In this document: piece after piece, positions 9,046 to 17,711 of the stretch
How the letters are laid out: each line of letters begins with the position of its first letter
How positions within the stretch are numbered: position 1 is the first letter of the stretch
From: Mariniblastus sp.
GTDB lineage: Bacteria; Planctomycetota; Planctomycetia; Pirellulales; Pirellulaceae
DNA: 32,280 nucleotides
Assembly: GCA_028823415.1 (NCBI GenBank)
Contig: JAPKBL010000058.1
Coordinates: forward strand, 1 to 32,280
Direction: 5' to 3'
The notes under the pieces: generated by a model
The model's input: the letters and a program-made list of their open reading frames with translations, nothing else
Database searches by the model: none
Told to the model about the DNA's origin: nothing
Position numbers and translations under genes: made by a program

Positions 9046-10245
9046 ATGCCGAGTCGAAATATGCAAATTCAAAAAAGCAACGTCCGAACGACTGTAATGT
9101 GCCTGGTAATAGGTGCGTGTCTGTTTGCGTGCGTCAGTCAAACGCGGGCACAGACCGATGAGGTCACAGCTCAGGAAAACGCCGAAGTTCAAAAATTTTT
9201 CGAACAGGCCCATAGCGCCCTCGATGATGCCCTGAACCTATTTGATGATGCCCAAACTCGCCCCGAAGAAGACGACCTGAGGTTTTACGATTTCCTTAGT
9301 CGAACAAAAGAATCGCAAGAACGAAAAGTCGAATCTTACCTTGATGTTGCCGGTGAGGCACTCGGCATCTCAAGCATCAGCAATCGCCGACAACTTATTC
9401 TGGACCTTCGTGATTCGATCGCCGAAAGTCAAAGTAACATTTCTACGTTCAAACGCAAACGAATTTCCGCTCCAGCATCCACCTTCAATCCCCTGGGAGT
9501 CACCAAATCAGGGTACGATAAAAAGATTGAAGTGGCAAAGGACGCAATCGTTCAGGCTGAAAATGCAATCGAGGTTGAAAAAGAGAAACTCGTCGAAGAC
9601 CTCAACCGCATCGGCATGGAACTTGATGCCGAAAGCATCGACAACCTCCTGGAGTCAATCACCGGTGATGAGTTCGTGCGGGTCTCGATAATTTTCGACA
9701 ATGCAAAAACATTCGCGGCAGAACTTGAGAGACTTACCAACGAAACCGGCGAGGATCTCGAAGCTGCCAAGAAATATTATGGAGTTTATCTGATGCTCCT
9801 CAAAACGGTTTCGCGGCTTCAGGAACAATTTGTTGACAGCGTGGACAACGAGTACTATCCCAAACTCGACGAGTTTGCGACTAAGGCTCGAAAAAACATC
9901 AACGAAGCGAAACGCGCGATTTCTTTAGGCGGAGACGAAACCGTGCTTCGTAACAACATCGTAAGCAATCAACTGACTTATGATGCGGCCATGTTTTACA
10001 AGGAAGGTCTCGCTCATCAAAAGCATCAAATGATGATGGCCAACCTCGAGTGCAAAAAGAATATCCTGACCGCGGCAAACACCTACAAAACGGTGGCTCT
10101 GAGCAAAGACGTTGCCGCTTTAATGGCGGTCAGTCGCAGGGCCTTTGATGCAATTTCAGGACTGTCGGTTCCCGATCTTCGCCCCTTTAAAAATGAGAAA
10201 ATGAAAGATGCATACAGCCAATTGACGCGGGAGCTTCGCAAATAA
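9046..10245 (+). CDS. Secreted helical protein of unknown function
   Basis: 399 residues from ATG 9046; ATG 9061 (394 residues) is equally possible, and neither has a clear ribosome-binding site. The N-terminus has a classical signal peptide (basic start, then TTVMCLVIGACLFACV, cleavage likely near TRAQ). The mature part is almost entirely charged and helix-forming, with runs such as KDAIVQAENAIEVEKEKLVEDL and repeated Lys/Glu heptad-like spacing that suggest coiled coils. No Cys, metal or catalytic motif stands out in the mature protein. It is a periplasmic or cell-surface helical protein by inference. Its stop faces the kmo stop only 41 nt away (convergent genes). Confidence 0.75.
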   Translation: MPSRNMQIQKSNVRTTVMCLVIGACLFACVSQTRAQTDEVTAQENAEVQKFFEQAHSALDDALNLFDDAQTRPEEDDLRFYDFLSRTKESQERKVESYLDVAGEALGISSISNRRQLILDLRDSIAESQSNISTFKRKRISAPASTFNPLGVTKSGYDKKIEVAKDAIVQAENAIEVEKEKLVEDLNRIGMELDAESIDNLLESITGDEFVRVSIIFDNAKTFAAELERLTNETGEDLEAAKKYYGVYLMLLKTVSRLQEQFVDSVDNEYYPKLDEFATKARKNINEAKRAISLGGDETVLRNNIVSNQLTYDAAMFYKEGLAHQKHQMMMANLECKKNILTAANTYKTVALSKDVAALMAVSRRAFDAISGLSVPDLRPFKNEKMKDAYSQLTRELRK

Positions 10246-10286
10246 GCTGCCGCCAAACGCCAAGGCCTTCGGTGTTCCAATCTCCC

Positions 10287-11678
10287 TTAGTACGGTCGAG
10301 AAAGATCTACGACCGACAATTGCTGTTGAACTAACTGGCCAGCCTTCTCAAAGTCGACCTCCGCGATGTCCTCAATACCTGCAACGAGTTCCGAAAGGAT
10401 GGCCTGCTGAACTTTACCCCGCTGCATCGCCACCGCGTAGGGCAAACGATGGAACATCACCATGGAATATCGCGGAACAAATCTTTCCGGATAACGCTGC
10501 TCTAACTGAAACCCCAACTCTTTCTTCAATTGGAACTTGGGGTCCGCCACACTCTCTCTCATCGTGACGTAATTTTCTAATGCCATATCGGCAATTGCAT
10601 CTGCGTTAGGCCGCCTTATTTGGTCAAACTCGGGCAACACCTCATTCCAATTGTCTTCGTGTTTATCCAACAAGCGTATCAACTCAGAACAATCTTCAAA
10701 TCCAGAGTTCATCCCCTGGCCATGAAACGGCACAATCGCATGAGATGCGTCTCCCAAAATCAATGCGTTGTTTTGAAAATACCATTTTGAGCATCGGACT
10801 GTTCCCAAACGCCCTTGGGCATTGGAGAAGAAGTCGGACTCAAGATCAGGAATCAGTCGCTTGGCCGATGGAAATTCCACTTCAAAAAACGCGTTGAGTT
10901 GATCTGAGTTTTTCAATTGTTCGAAACTATTTTCGCCATGTTTCGGCATAAACAAAGTAACTGTAAAACTGCCATTCTGATTAGGGAGAGCGATCAGCAT
11001 GTAACCGCCACGAGGCCAAATATGCAAAGCCTCACGCTCAATTTGATAAAACCCGCCTCCCTCAGAATCCGGCGATTTGCCCGCCGGAATTTCGAGTTCC
11101 TTGTAATCATGATCCAAAAATTCGACGCGACTCTCTCCACCATTCTCGGCCAACATTGCTTCACGCGTCGGGGATCCGGCACCATCCGCTCCGATTAACA
11201 AATCAAAGGACTGCCGATGGGATTCGTTTTCCGTTAGATCAACAACCTTTAACTCACCGGCGTTAAAATCTACATCCTCGACCGATTGATTGAACCTAAT
11301 TTTAACCGCCTCCGCTTCCTCGGCTGCAGACATCATTAGACAATTTAAATCACGACGGGATACCGAATAGATCAGTTCTTCTTCGCGCTGACCGTATGAA
11401 TAAAACTCCTCAGCACCATTGCTTAAGTGTAATGCGCGACCTCGCATCGGAATGAGCAAGTCACGAACATCGTCAAGTAACCCAGCCATCTCAAGGGCGT
11501 GGATACCACGCGACGAAAGTGCGAGATTTATAGATCGACCACTGTCGACCTCAACTCCCCGCATGTCGGCCCTTCGTTCGAAAATGGTAACTTCATAGCC
11601 CCGACGCCCGAGCAGGACTGATAATAAAGACCCCACTAAACCTGCACCGGAAATAAGGATTTTTTTTGGCTTGCTCAC
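10287..11678 (-). CDS. kmo: Kynurenine 3-monooxygenase (FAD dependent)
   Basis: Hydroxylates L-kynurenine to 3-hydroxykynurenine with NADPH and O2. 463 residues. The Rossmann dinucleotide motif GAGLVG is at 11-16, followed by FERR; GRSINLALSSRG and the Arg/Tyr-rich YSVSRRDLN block are typical of KMO rather than other group A monooxygenases. The second FAD motif LILGDASHAIVPFHGQGMNSGFEDC is clear. The C-terminal part keeps the hydrophobic substrate-side region (SMVMFHRLPYAVAMQRG). Start codon is GTG at 11678 without a strong ribosome-binding site. Last gene of a kynB-kynU-kmo operon, 60 nt after kynU, which would let the operon make 3-hydroxyanthranilate if the order of enzymes is KynB, Kmo, KynU. 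Confidence 0.93.
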   Translation of the reverse strand: MSKPKKILISGAGLVGSLLSVLLGRRGYEVTIFERRADMRGVEVDSGRSINLALSSRGIHALEMAGLLDDVRDLLIPMRGRALHLSNGAEEFYSYGQREEELIYSVSRRDLNCLMMSAAEEAEAVKIRFNQSVEDVDFNAGELKVVDLTENESHRQSFDLLIGADGAGSPTREAMLAENGGESRVEFLDHDYKELEIPAGKSPDSEGGGFYQIEREALHIWPRGGYMLIALPNQNGSFTVTLFMPKHGENSFEQLKNSDQLNAFFEVEFPSAKRLIPDLESDFFSNAQGRLGTVRCSKWYFQNNALILGDASHAIVPFHGQGMNSGFEDCSELIRLLDKHEDNWNEVLPEFDQIRRPNADAIADMALENYVTMRESVADPKFQLKKELGFQLEQRYPERFVPRYSMVMFHRLPYAVAMQRGKVQQAILSELVAGIEDIAEVDFEKAGQLVQQQLSVVDLSRPY

Positions 11679-11738
11679 AAATTCGGAACCCGTAAAAATA
11701 TAAAAATCGAAGCTGAATTCTTCCCTGGATCTTGTGAC

Positions 11739-13022
11739 TTAGCCTTTCAGACAGCTAACCATCAAATCGACGAATTCCCAAATCTCTTCAAAGCGGTTGT
11801 AGAGCGGTGTCGGTGCGGCGCGAATCACGTTTGGCTCCCGCCAATCGGTACGCACCCCTCTCTCCTCTAACGCCTCGTAAACGTGCCGACCTTCCCTCGC
11901 GTCCAAACTGACCTCCAGTGACAACTGGCAGCCAGACACCGCCACAGGTGCGATCGCCTGCACTTGATCGCCCAATCGGTTCGCGAGACATCGCCGAAAA
12001 AACTCGCCCTGCTTATTTGACTTCTCTACCAAAACACTCATTCCGCCCGCTTCACCAAAAACGTCCAGCGAGGCTCGGATTGCCGCCAATGATAGAATGG
12101 GAGGATTGCTTATTTGCCAGCCCTCGGCCGTCGGAATTGGCTTGAACTCACCGGTCATCTGAAAACGGGTGTCTTTTTGATGCCCCCACCATCCTGCCAA
12201 CCGAGGCAAGGAAGTGTCGCGGGCATGTTTTTCGTGGATAAAACAGCCTGCTAACGAGCCCGGTCCAGAATTGAGATACTTATACGTACACCAACACGCA
12301 AAATCGACTCCCCAGTCATGTAGCTCCATCGCAACATTTCCAACCGCATGGGCCAAATCGAACCCAATCACAACTTGATTTCGTTTCGCGCACTCGGCAA
12401 TCGTCTCCATGTCGAGGACCTGGCCGGTATAGTATTGAACGCCCGGTAGCAGGATCAGGGCAAGAGAATCGGCGTGCTCGTCAATCATTTTGCAAATCGT
12501 CTCGGTCTCCAATAGACCGCGATCGTTCGCGGGTACTTCAAGTAACGATTCACTAGCCGAAAATCCATGTAATTGGATCTGCGATTCCACCGCATTCTTG
12601 TCCGACGGAAATGCGTGCGACTCAATCAGTATTTTTGCGCGCCCCTTCGAAGGGCGATAAAAGGTGGCCATCATCAAATGGAGATTTACGGTCAGTGTAT
12701 TCATCGTGATCACTTCCGACTCCGTCGCCCCAACCAACTCTGCCATCGGTCCGGCAAGGCATTCGTGGTAGGACGCCCAATTAGGAGAACCCGTGAAATG
12801 CCCCCTCACCCCCAAGTTCGCCCAGCGACTTAACTCCTCCTGAACGTAGTCCGCTGTCCTGCGAGGTACGAGGCCAAGCGAATTTCCGACGAGATACAAA
12901 TCTTCGACATCGTTGACATGCGGAATATGAAACTGGCTGCGAAATTTAGAAAGCGAATCTGTTCGGTCAAGCTCTCTTGCCTCTTCCAACAGTGTGTTTG
13001 AATCAATCATAGAAGTCATCAT
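11739..13022 (-). CDS. kynU: Kynureninase
   Basis: PLP-dependent hydrolase that cleaves kynurenine or 3-hydroxykynurenine to anthranilate or 3-hydroxyanthranilate plus alanine. 427 residues. The N-terminal DLYLVGNSLGLVPR (41-54), the PLP aspartate block FDLAHAVGN (221-229), and the Schiff-base Lys248 in WCTYKYLNSGPGS are all as expected. The WWGH loop after AGCFIHEKHA is also diagnostic. Three possible Met starts lie within five codons (residues 1, 2 and 5); GGGA lies just upstream. It lies 27 nt after kynB and 60 nt before kmo in one transcription unit. Confidence 0.95.
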   Translation of the reverse strand: MMTSMIDSNTLLEEARELDRTDSLSKFRSQFHIPHVNDVEDLYLVGNSLGLVPRRTADYVQEELSRWANLGVRGHFTGSPNWASYHECLAGPMAELVGATESEVITMNTLTVNLHLMMATFYRPSKGRAKILIESHAFPSDKNAVESQIQLHGFSASESLLEVPANDRGLLETETICKMIDEHADSLALILLPGVQYYTGQVLDMETIAECAKRNQVVIGFDLAHAVGNVAMELHDWGVDFACWCTYKYLNSGPGSLAGCFIHEKHARDTSLPRLAGWWGHQKDTRFQMTGEFKPIPTAEGWQISNPPILSLAAIRASLDVFGEAGGMSVLVEKSNKQGEFFRRCLANRLGDQVQAIAPVAVSGCQLSLEVSLDAREGRHVYEALEERGVRTDWREPNVIRAAPTPLYNRFEEIWEFVDLMVSCLKG

Positions 13023-13049
13023 TATCCCGAGTCACGTTTAGCAAATAAC

Positions 13050-13883
13050 TCATCCAACAGCTTTGGCAGGAAAAACCACAGGTCGCGACGGGGCCGCGTC
13101 GCTTCCGAAAGCAGGCACCTGTAAGTTTAAACCGAAGATCCCGTCATTAATTTCGTCAGCTACAAAAATCATCTCCGTAATCGTCTTTTCCTGTCGCGTA
13201 TCCTCCGACAACTCATGTGTTTTCTCACGCACGTTCCAGAAAATATGATGATTCGTCAACAATCCGTCATCATCCATTCGGTCAACCGAAGGGATGTCGA
13301 CGAGCAAATGTCGGACGCCAGTTTCGTTGATAAACTCACAAGCTTCGACAGTAAAAAATGGCGGTTGATTCTCCGACGAATAGGCCCGTGCACACTTATC
13401 ACTAGAATTCGGTAGCGTACGGACAATTAATGCGCCCGGCTTTGTCGCCTGAATCGCCCCGACTTTGACGATTGCCTTTTCGAGCATCTCACGCGTGATC
13501 ACCCAATCCTCGGCGTCGAGCTCAGGGCGATAAGTGTCGCCGGTGCCTTTCGCTAACTCTGGTCCAACGGTAACTAAAAAAGCCAATGACACCACATCGA
13601 GCGCCGCGTGGCCAACCCAAATATCCTCGTTGACGATATGGCCTACGGTTTCTGTGTGAGTGCCATTGCAATGGGGAATCATTTCCAGACTATCGACATT
13701 GCAGCTTCCACCGACTCGCGTGTCTCCGGTAAAACCGCCCAACTTCAACACCTCGTTGGATGCTTTTTCAGTTCCGAAATGGTTCGGCTGAAGGCCTTCA
13801 AAGTCAAGCACAATCGCAAGTGACTTTGCTTCTGCGACAGAACAACTGTATTCGACATTTTGGTGTTTAAAATTGATCTGCAT
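13050..13883 (-). CDS. kynB: Cyclase-family metal hydrolase, probable arylformamidase (kynurenine formamidase)
   Basis: Member of the KynB/cyclase family, 277 residues. The metal-binding signature is H71-x2-GTH(74-76)-x-E78-x3-H82; typical members have Asp where this has Glu78. In KynB this site binds zinc to hydrolyse N-formylkynurenine. Being first in an operon with kynureninase and kynurenine monooxygenase makes arylformamidase the natural role, though the sequence is longer than classical KynB (about 210 residues) and substrate is inferred from context. An AGGTGA ribosome-binding site sits three bases before the ATG. The 139-nt gap to the divergent ABM gene must hold the operon promoter. 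Confidence 0.8.
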   Translation of the reverse strand: MQINFKHQNVEYSCSVAEAKSLAIVLDFEGLQPNHFGTEKASNEVLKLGGFTGDTRVGGSCNVDSLEMIPHCNGTHTETVGHIVNEDIWVGHAALDVVSLAFLVTVGPELAKGTGDTYRPELDAEDWVITREMLEKAIVKVGAIQATKPGALIVRTLPNSSDKCARAYSSENQPPFFTVEACEFINETGVRHLLVDIPSVDRMDDDGLLTNHHIFWNVREKTHELSEDTRQEKTITEMIFVADEINDGIFGLNLQVPAFGSDAAPSRPVVFPAKAVG

Positions 13884-14022
13884 GGTTCACCTTTTCTGAT
13901 AGTTGCTCTAATTAGAAGGGGTTCTGCAGCAGACTCAAAGGGGGCCCCGGATGCAAACCCATGCCCTTTCAACTAAATTACCCTTTCACACTTCAACACT
14001 CTATTTTTCACGAAGGAAACCC

Positions 14023-14331
14023 ATGATAACTGTTGTTGCCTCAGTCGAACTAATGCCGAATGTCAAAGACCAATTCCTCCAACACTTTCTGGAAATTGTA
14101 CCCGCGGTTCACCAGGAAGAGGGTTGCCGGGAATACTATCCGGCCGTCGACATTGATTCAGGAATTGCCAGCCAATCGCAGGATGAAAACCTGGTGACCA
14201 TCCTCGAAAAGTGGGATTCTCTAGATGCGCTCCGTGACCATCTGGTCGCCCCTCACATGAATGATTACCGCAAAAAAATCCAAGGTTTGGTAGTGTCGGT
14301 GTCTCTCAAAATCCTCCAGCCAGTTTCATAA
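14023..14331 (+). CDS. ABM-domain protein, putative antibiotic-biosynthesis-type monooxygenase
   Basis: 102 residues from the ATG at 14023, which has AAGGA six bases upstream; an earlier Met at 13951 is unlikely. The fold pattern is that of small dimeric alpha/beta ferredoxin-like ABM proteins (YgiN-like): MITVVASVELMPNVKDQF, EEGCREYYPAVD, an EKWDSLDALRDHL helix, and a PHMNDY segment with the conserved His. Such proteins often act on quinols or phenolic metabolites without cofactors. It is divergent from the kynurenine operon, so aromatic metabolism is a possible but unproven link. Confidence 0.75.
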   Translation: MITVVASVELMPNVKDQFLQHFLEIVPAVHQEEGCREYYPAVDIDSGIASQSQDENLVTILEKWDSLDALRDHLVAPHMNDYRKKIQGLVVSVSLKILQPVS

Positions 14332-14420
14332 TCTTAGTCTTGTTTCCACAGTCATTTCTTTATTCAGGCTTAGATTGCTGGTAGGATGGGAGTCGTAACT
14401 TAACAACCCGGGGATATTCG

Positions 14421-15794
14421 ATGCAAATCATAGACGTGCTGCCTGTCAAATTCTTCTTGACCAAACCACACTTGAAAGTCCTGCTCCTCTTCTTCGTGGC
14501 GCTGAACTGGCAGAATTCCCCCAGTGTTTGCCACGGGCAAACGACCTCGGACTCTATCTTTAAAATTAAAATCGATGCGGGCGATCTAAATCGCTCCAAT
14601 GATATCGTCCGCACGCTGCTTTGGCTTGAAAATGCCAAAGCCCGGCCGGTGGCGCTAACCGACGAATCCAATAACACGTTAACTGGCCAGATTTCGACTC
14701 CCAATTACGCAGACGTTTTAGCGTCAGCCGATCAATCGAAGGCAACCGGCAATAAAAAACTAGTCGAATTGACGTTCGTACTACCCAGTCTTGCTGCCGG
14801 CAAGTCAATCACTTTAGCTGGCACCGAAACCATCCTCAACGCCACCCACCAATACAAGTGGCACGATGACGGCTCAACCCGTGCGGAACTTCAACATGAT
14901 GGCAATCCCGTCATGGCGTATATGTACGAAGAAGTTGACGATGGCTCACCGGAAAGACGTAAGGCGACCTACAAAGTTTTCCATCACATTTATTCGCCCA
15001 ATGGAGATCGCCTGCTGACCAAGGGCCCCGGTGGGTTGTTCCCACATCACCGTGGAATCTTTTTTGGATTCAATCGAATTTCCTACGGCGAAAACCAACA
15101 GGCCGATGTTTGGCATTGCAATCAAGGCGAATCTCAAATCAACCGGAAGCTCGTCGTAACCTCCAATCCAGTTTTCGGTCAATCGCGCAGCTTAATCGAC
15201 TGGAACGGAAGAGATGGCAAACCATTTGCGAAGGAAAGTCGCGAATTAACGGCGATCAAACTGGACAACGCGACTGTGATTGATTTCAGAACAAGCCTCG
15301 TTTCCTTAGTCGACCATTTGAAACTGGATGGTGATCCACAACACGCCGGTGTCCAGTTTCGCGCGTCTCAGTTAGTTCCCGACAAAACGAAACACTTGAC
15401 TTACTACAATCGCCCCGATGGTCAATCCGCCCCCGGAAAATTCCGCAATTGGTCGAATAAAAAAAATGAAAGCGACATCAACAAATCCCACATTAATCTG
15501 CCCTTTCTCGCGATGACGATCGCCGTTCCCAATTCAAAAACTGATGGCCAAAAATCCGAAAATTCGGTCTACACGATCGCCTACCTCAGTGATGATGCCA
15601 ACCCTAAACCCAGTCGATTTAGCGAACGTGACTATGGCAGGTTCGGATCCTACTTCGAGGCCACCGTCGTGCCAGAGGCTCCCTTAAATCTTCATTATCG
15701 ATACTGGGTAGTTGATGGGGCATCCAAGACCAACACGATCCAAAACTTAAGCGACCAATTCGCTAACCCTGTGAAAGTTGAGGTCGTAAAATAG
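14421..15794 (+). CDS. DUF6807 / PmoA-like secreted protein
   Basis: 457 residues with a hydrophobic signal segment (KVLLLFFVALNW) before a mature part starting near GQTTSD. The central block FPHHRGIFFGFNRISYG and the following DVWHCNQGES are typical of the DUF6807 family (Pfam PF14100, named methane oxygenase PmoA although no such activity is shown for these homologues). The protein is probably beta-rich and periplasmic; in planctomycetes such genes are common near sugar and ester degradation genes. A GGGGAT ribosome-binding site lies seven bases before the ATG. It is in the same reading frame as the next gene, separated by only a TAG and two codons. Confidence 0.8.
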   Translation: MQIIDVLPVKFFLTKPHLKVLLLFFVALNWQNSPSVCHGQTTSDSIFKIKIDAGDLNRSNDIVRTLLWLENAKARPVALTDESNNTLTGQISTPNYADVLASADQSKATGNKKLVELTFVLPSLAAGKSITLAGTETILNATHQYKWHDDGSTRAELQHDGNPVMAYMYEEVDDGSPERRKATYKVFHHIYSPNGDRLLTKGPGGLFPHHRGIFFGFNRISYGENQQADVWHCNQGESQINRKLVVTSNPVFGQSRSLIDWNGRDGKPFAKESRELTAIKLDNATVIDFRTSLVSLVDHLKLDGDPQHAGVQFRASQLVPDKTKHLTYYNRPDGQSAPGKFRNWSNKKNESDINKSHINLPFLAMTIAVPNSKTDGQKSENSVYTIAYLSDDANPKPSRFSERDYGRFGSYFEATVVPEAPLNLHYRYWVVDGASKTNTIQNLSDQFANPVKVEVVK

Positions 15795-15800
15795 TCCTCC

Positions 15801-17039
15801 ATGGAATCCACGGTCACCATTCCCCTCCTCAAAGACCATCACTCCCACCCGCTATTTTACTCCGCTTTCAACCATGCAATCTCCCTGAACGCGGTTGATG
15901 ACAAGCAAGCGGCCGAGAACATCCTCAGCCAATCGTTTGAACAAGAGAACGGCGGACTAACCGTCGCCCACGGCTGGCGAAGCAATCACTACCAATGGGC
16001 TCAAGCGGAACTCGAATTGATGCCCCCGCTGGCGGTTTTCAATGTCTCTCTTCATTCCTTGATCATCAATCGCGGCGGAATGAATTGCTTGAGACAAAAA
16101 TATGGTGACATTGTCAATCAGATAGCGGACCCGGTTTGGTACGAAAACAACCTGCGCGTTGTTCTGAACTGGTTTGCCAATCTCTATGCGTCTCGAGAAA
16201 ACCTCTCTCATTTTTTTGCAAAACTGAGAGACCTTGGCATTCACTATCTTGAAGAAATGCTCCTCGTCGACGAGAACGAGATACAGATTTTCGAAGATTG
16301 CAACCTCCTTAATCGAACTCGTTTCTGGTCTGCACCGGATACGTTTCAATCTTTATCACCTCAAGCAAAAACGCAGGTGCACGGTCTAAAATTATTTACC
16401 GATGGAGCCATTGGATCGGAATCGGCAGCGCTCCACCGCCCCTTCCTGAATGGGAAAGGAAACAACCGGGGCATCTTGATTTACACCGACTCCGAACTCA
16501 CCCACATTATCAACCAGTCCCTTGAGACAGAAAAATCACTCGCCATCCACGCCATCGGCGATCGCGCCATCGAACAAACCATCTCCGCCTTAAAACAACT
16601 AGAGCCGCGATTGAAACGGGCTCCTGAAATTAGGATTGAACACGCTCAATTAATTTCCGAAGAGCAAGCAAACATGGCTATCGATCTCGGCATCAAACTT
16701 TGCATGCAGCCCAATTTCAGCAGCGACTCCCATGACTACTCCGACAGACTCGATCAAGCGTACTGTTCTGGGAACAATCCATTCCGGATGCTAATCGACA
16801 AAGTCGGATATACCCCCGGAGAAAACTTGCTATTGGGAAGCGACGGAATGCCCCATGGGATTGAATCGGCGGCCCACCATTCATTCTTCCCAAACATCCC
16901 TTCCCAACAAATCTCAATCGCCGAATTTACTGCCGGCTATTGCCTCGATGATTTTTCAAAGGGCGCAATCGAATTGAAAATCAATGATTTGACGAACACA
17001 GTGATTTGCGATGTACTACCACCACAGCCGGGCCGGTAG
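15801..17039 (+). CDS. Amidohydrolase family 3 metal-dependent hydrolase, short form
   Basis: 412 residues. Metal ligands are visible as HSHP (14-17, the strand-1 HxH), with FTDGAIGS, AIHAIGDRAI and RIEHAQLI further on and GSDGMPHG near the C-terminus holding the catalytic Asp. These are the signatures of the YtcJ/NfdA-like amidohydrolase 3 group, which hydrolyses amides or formamides. Usual members are 500-550 residues and begin with a beta-sandwich half before the HxH; here the HxH lies almost at the N-terminus and an in-frame TAG is three codons upstream, so the sandwich is missing or reduced. No signal peptide, so cytosolic. Start has no strong ribosome-binding site; coupling with the upstream gene is likely. 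Substrate unknown. Confidence 0.8.
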   Translation: MESTVTIPLLKDHHSHPLFYSAFNHAISLNAVDDKQAAENILSQSFEQENGGLTVAHGWRSNHYQWAQAELELMPPLAVFNVSLHSLIINRGGMNCLRQKYGDIVNQIADPVWYENNLRVVLNWFANLYASRENLSHFFAKLRDLGIHYLEEMLLVDENEIQIFEDCNLLNRTRFWSAPDTFQSLSPQAKTQVHGLKLFTDGAIGSESAALHRPFLNGKGNNRGILIYTDSELTHIINQSLETEKSLAIHAIGDRAIEQTISALKQLEPRLKRAPEIRIEHAQLISEEQANMAIDLGIKLCMQPNFSSDSHDYSDRLDQAYCSGNNPFRMLIDKVGYTPGENLLLGSDGMPHGIESAAHHSFFPNIPSQQISIAEFTAGYCLDDFSKGAIELKINDLTNTVICDVLPPQPGR

Positions 17040-17097
17040 CCAGTCCGGCCATCAAGAGTAACCACTGAATCAAAACATCGCCTGAGAAAGACAATTT

Positions 17098-17619
17098 TCA
17101 AGCCGACTCGTCACCTACCAAGGCGTGGATTAGTCCATTGGTTTCTTCACGTTTCTTCAATCGCATCTGTTTTCGCATCTCCCGATCTCGAAACACTGCC
17201 ACCTCTTCGCGCGAATGCGGCTCAACGGCGGGAACGGGAGTCGGCTTGCCTGCCTCATCGAGTGCAACAAACGTCAGAAAAGAAATCGCGGCAACGTTCC
17301 GATCGGAATTCCGACTCGCATTTTCCGTCATTATTTTGACAAAAATCTCCATCGAACTCCGCCCTACCGAACACACATAGGACTCTAACACCACGATGTC
17401 GTCGCGTTGAATCGGACGATGGAAATGGACACCATCATTCGAAGCCGTGACCACCGATCCCCGACAATGCCGACGGGCAGAAATCGCTGCCGTTTCATCA
17501 ATCCGTTTCATCAAAAGACCGCCGAACATCGTATCGTGCGCGTTTGTATCGCCCGGCAGAACAATGTTTTCCTGTACAGCTAACGATTGGTTCATCGGGA
17601 CCGTCATGCGATTTTCCAT
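17098..17619 (-). CDS. Acyl-CoA thioesterase, hotdog fold (YciA/BACH-like)
   Basis: 173 residues. The hotdog signature NAHDTMFGGLLMKRIDETAA followed by the VVTASNDGVHFHRPI strand matches hexameric acyl-CoA hydrolases, with the catalytic Asn/Asp region at the start of the central helix. The C-terminal third (about 45 residues, charged) extends past the hotdog core. ATG 17619 lacks a ribosome-binding site; the Met at residue 5 has GGAAA a few bases before it and may be the true start. It follows cysS by 92 nt on the same strand and converges on the amidohydrolase gene. Acyl chain preference cannot be read from sequence. Confidence 0.85.
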   Translation of the reverse strand: MENRMTVPMNQSLAVQENIVLPGDTNAHDTMFGGLLMKRIDETAAISARRHCRGSVVTASNDGVHFHRPIQRDDIVVLESYVCSVGRSSMEIFVKIMTENASRNSDRNVAAISFLTFVALDEAGKPTPVPAVEPHSREEVAVFRDREMRKQMRLKKREETNGLIHALVGDESA

Positions 17620-17711
17620 ACTATTATTTTTTCAGATAAACGAGTCTAGTCAGCCAACCCCGAAAAACAGTTACATCAACCACGAGCGATCAGCCAGTCA
17701 CCGCTTCCAAT

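Noticed and set aside
10250..10275. Convergent terminator between the helical protein gene and kmo
   Set aside because: An imperfect palindrome around AAGGCCTT exists but has mismatches and no T-run on either strand.
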